Source: Vibrio marinisediminis (GTDB taxonomy: Bacteria > Pseudomonadota > Gammaproteobacteria > Enterobacterales > Vibrionaceae). Taken from it: 64,000 nt of DNA. Location of the stretch: contig NZ_JACFYF010000006.1 of NCBI RefSeq assembly GCF_014050145.1, forward strand, positions 169,145 to 233,144, written 5' to 3'. The position numbers were made by a program, and so were the translations under genes. The notes under the pieces are model-generated. The model was given only the letters and a program-made list of their open reading frames with translations, did no database searches and was not told the origin of the DNA. This document shows positions 63,926-64,000 of the stretch, one piece after another (within the stretch, counting starts at the first letter, position 1; every line of letters starts with the position of its first letter).

Positions 63926-64000
63926 GTGTACCCCTCAAAAAGTAGACAGTACATAACTACATACTTTCGTACTCAACTGGGCTGACATACCCCAACGCTG
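63926..64000 (-). mobile_element. 3' end of an IS3-family element, truncated by the window
   Basis: Terminal repeat TGTACCCCTCAAAAAGTAGA at 63926, then on the minus strand the transposase C-terminus ALGYVSPVEYESM and stop at 63957-63959. The ending GYVSPVEYE is typical of IS3 OrfB. The element continues beyond 64,000. Related to the remnant at 56329-56697. Confidence 0.8.

Noticed and set aside
55125-64000. CRISPR array because of the regularly spaced repeats
   Set aside because: The repeats are about 120 bp, imperfect, and separated by whole genes; they are attC sites.

Overview
The window looks like a Vibrio chromosome (class Gammaproteobacteria). The evidence is the gene set (hexR, panP, the metE/metR pair, ygiQ, a tandem glycine riboswitch in front of a Na+/alanine-glycine symporter, yggL, nupC, bax) and, at the right end, gene cassettes separated by about 120-bp attC repeats of the Vibrio superintegron type. 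I cannot name the species from the sequence alone. I saw no tRNA, rRNA or CRISPR array.

Layout. 1-9.3 kb: an HDOD protein and a LysO-type lysine exporter, a small periplasmic protein, the PLP-dependent aspartate decarboxylase PanP, the sugar-phosphate regulator HexR with a structured leader, an iron alcohol dehydrogenase, glutaredoxin 1 and the YbjL transporter. 9.4-13.9 kb: divergent metE and metR with tandem MetJ boxes between them, a DUF4250 protein and a membrane protein. 14-24.7 kb: a degenerate GGDEF/EAL protein with a CBS-like tail, YgiQ, a chemoreceptor, an HdeD-like protein, SerC and a DUF945 (YdgA-like) protein. 25-29.9 kb: an unusual histidine kinase (pseudo-receiver, cyclic-nucleotide-binding and kinase domains) followed at once by a single-domain response regulator; an outer-membrane barrel protein; a coiled-coil membrane protein paired with a 52-residue membrane protein missed by length cut-offs; and YggL. 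30-38.1 kb: glycine riboswitch and symporter, a LysE-family exporter, an M32 carboxypeptidase and an unrecognised 1195-residue protein.

38.3-46 kb is a compact minus-strand regulatory unit. A membrane sensor kinase, a sigma-54 activator and a periplasmic substrate-binding protein overlap end to end. They are followed by a gap holding a convincing sigma-54 promoter and twin palindromes, then an NCS2-type transporter and an acyl-CoA ligase. The simplest reading is that the binding protein and kinase sense an extracellular acid, and the activator switches on its uptake and CoA activation. 46.2-53.7 kb holds nupC (CRP site, long leader), bax and small conserved genes.

53.8-64 kb: after a TSUP-family transporter the window enters the distal, decaying end of a chromosomal integron. 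Cassette genes lie mostly on the minus strand, so attI and the integrase should lie beyond 64,000. Cassettes encode acetyltransferases, an NTF2-like protein, an OGFr-domain protein, a nucleotidyltransferase (reversed), a LysE exporter, two GFA proteins, an APH-like kinase, an SDR and unknown proteins. An IS3-family remnant has destroyed one attC, and the 3' end of a related IS3 element enters at the right edge.
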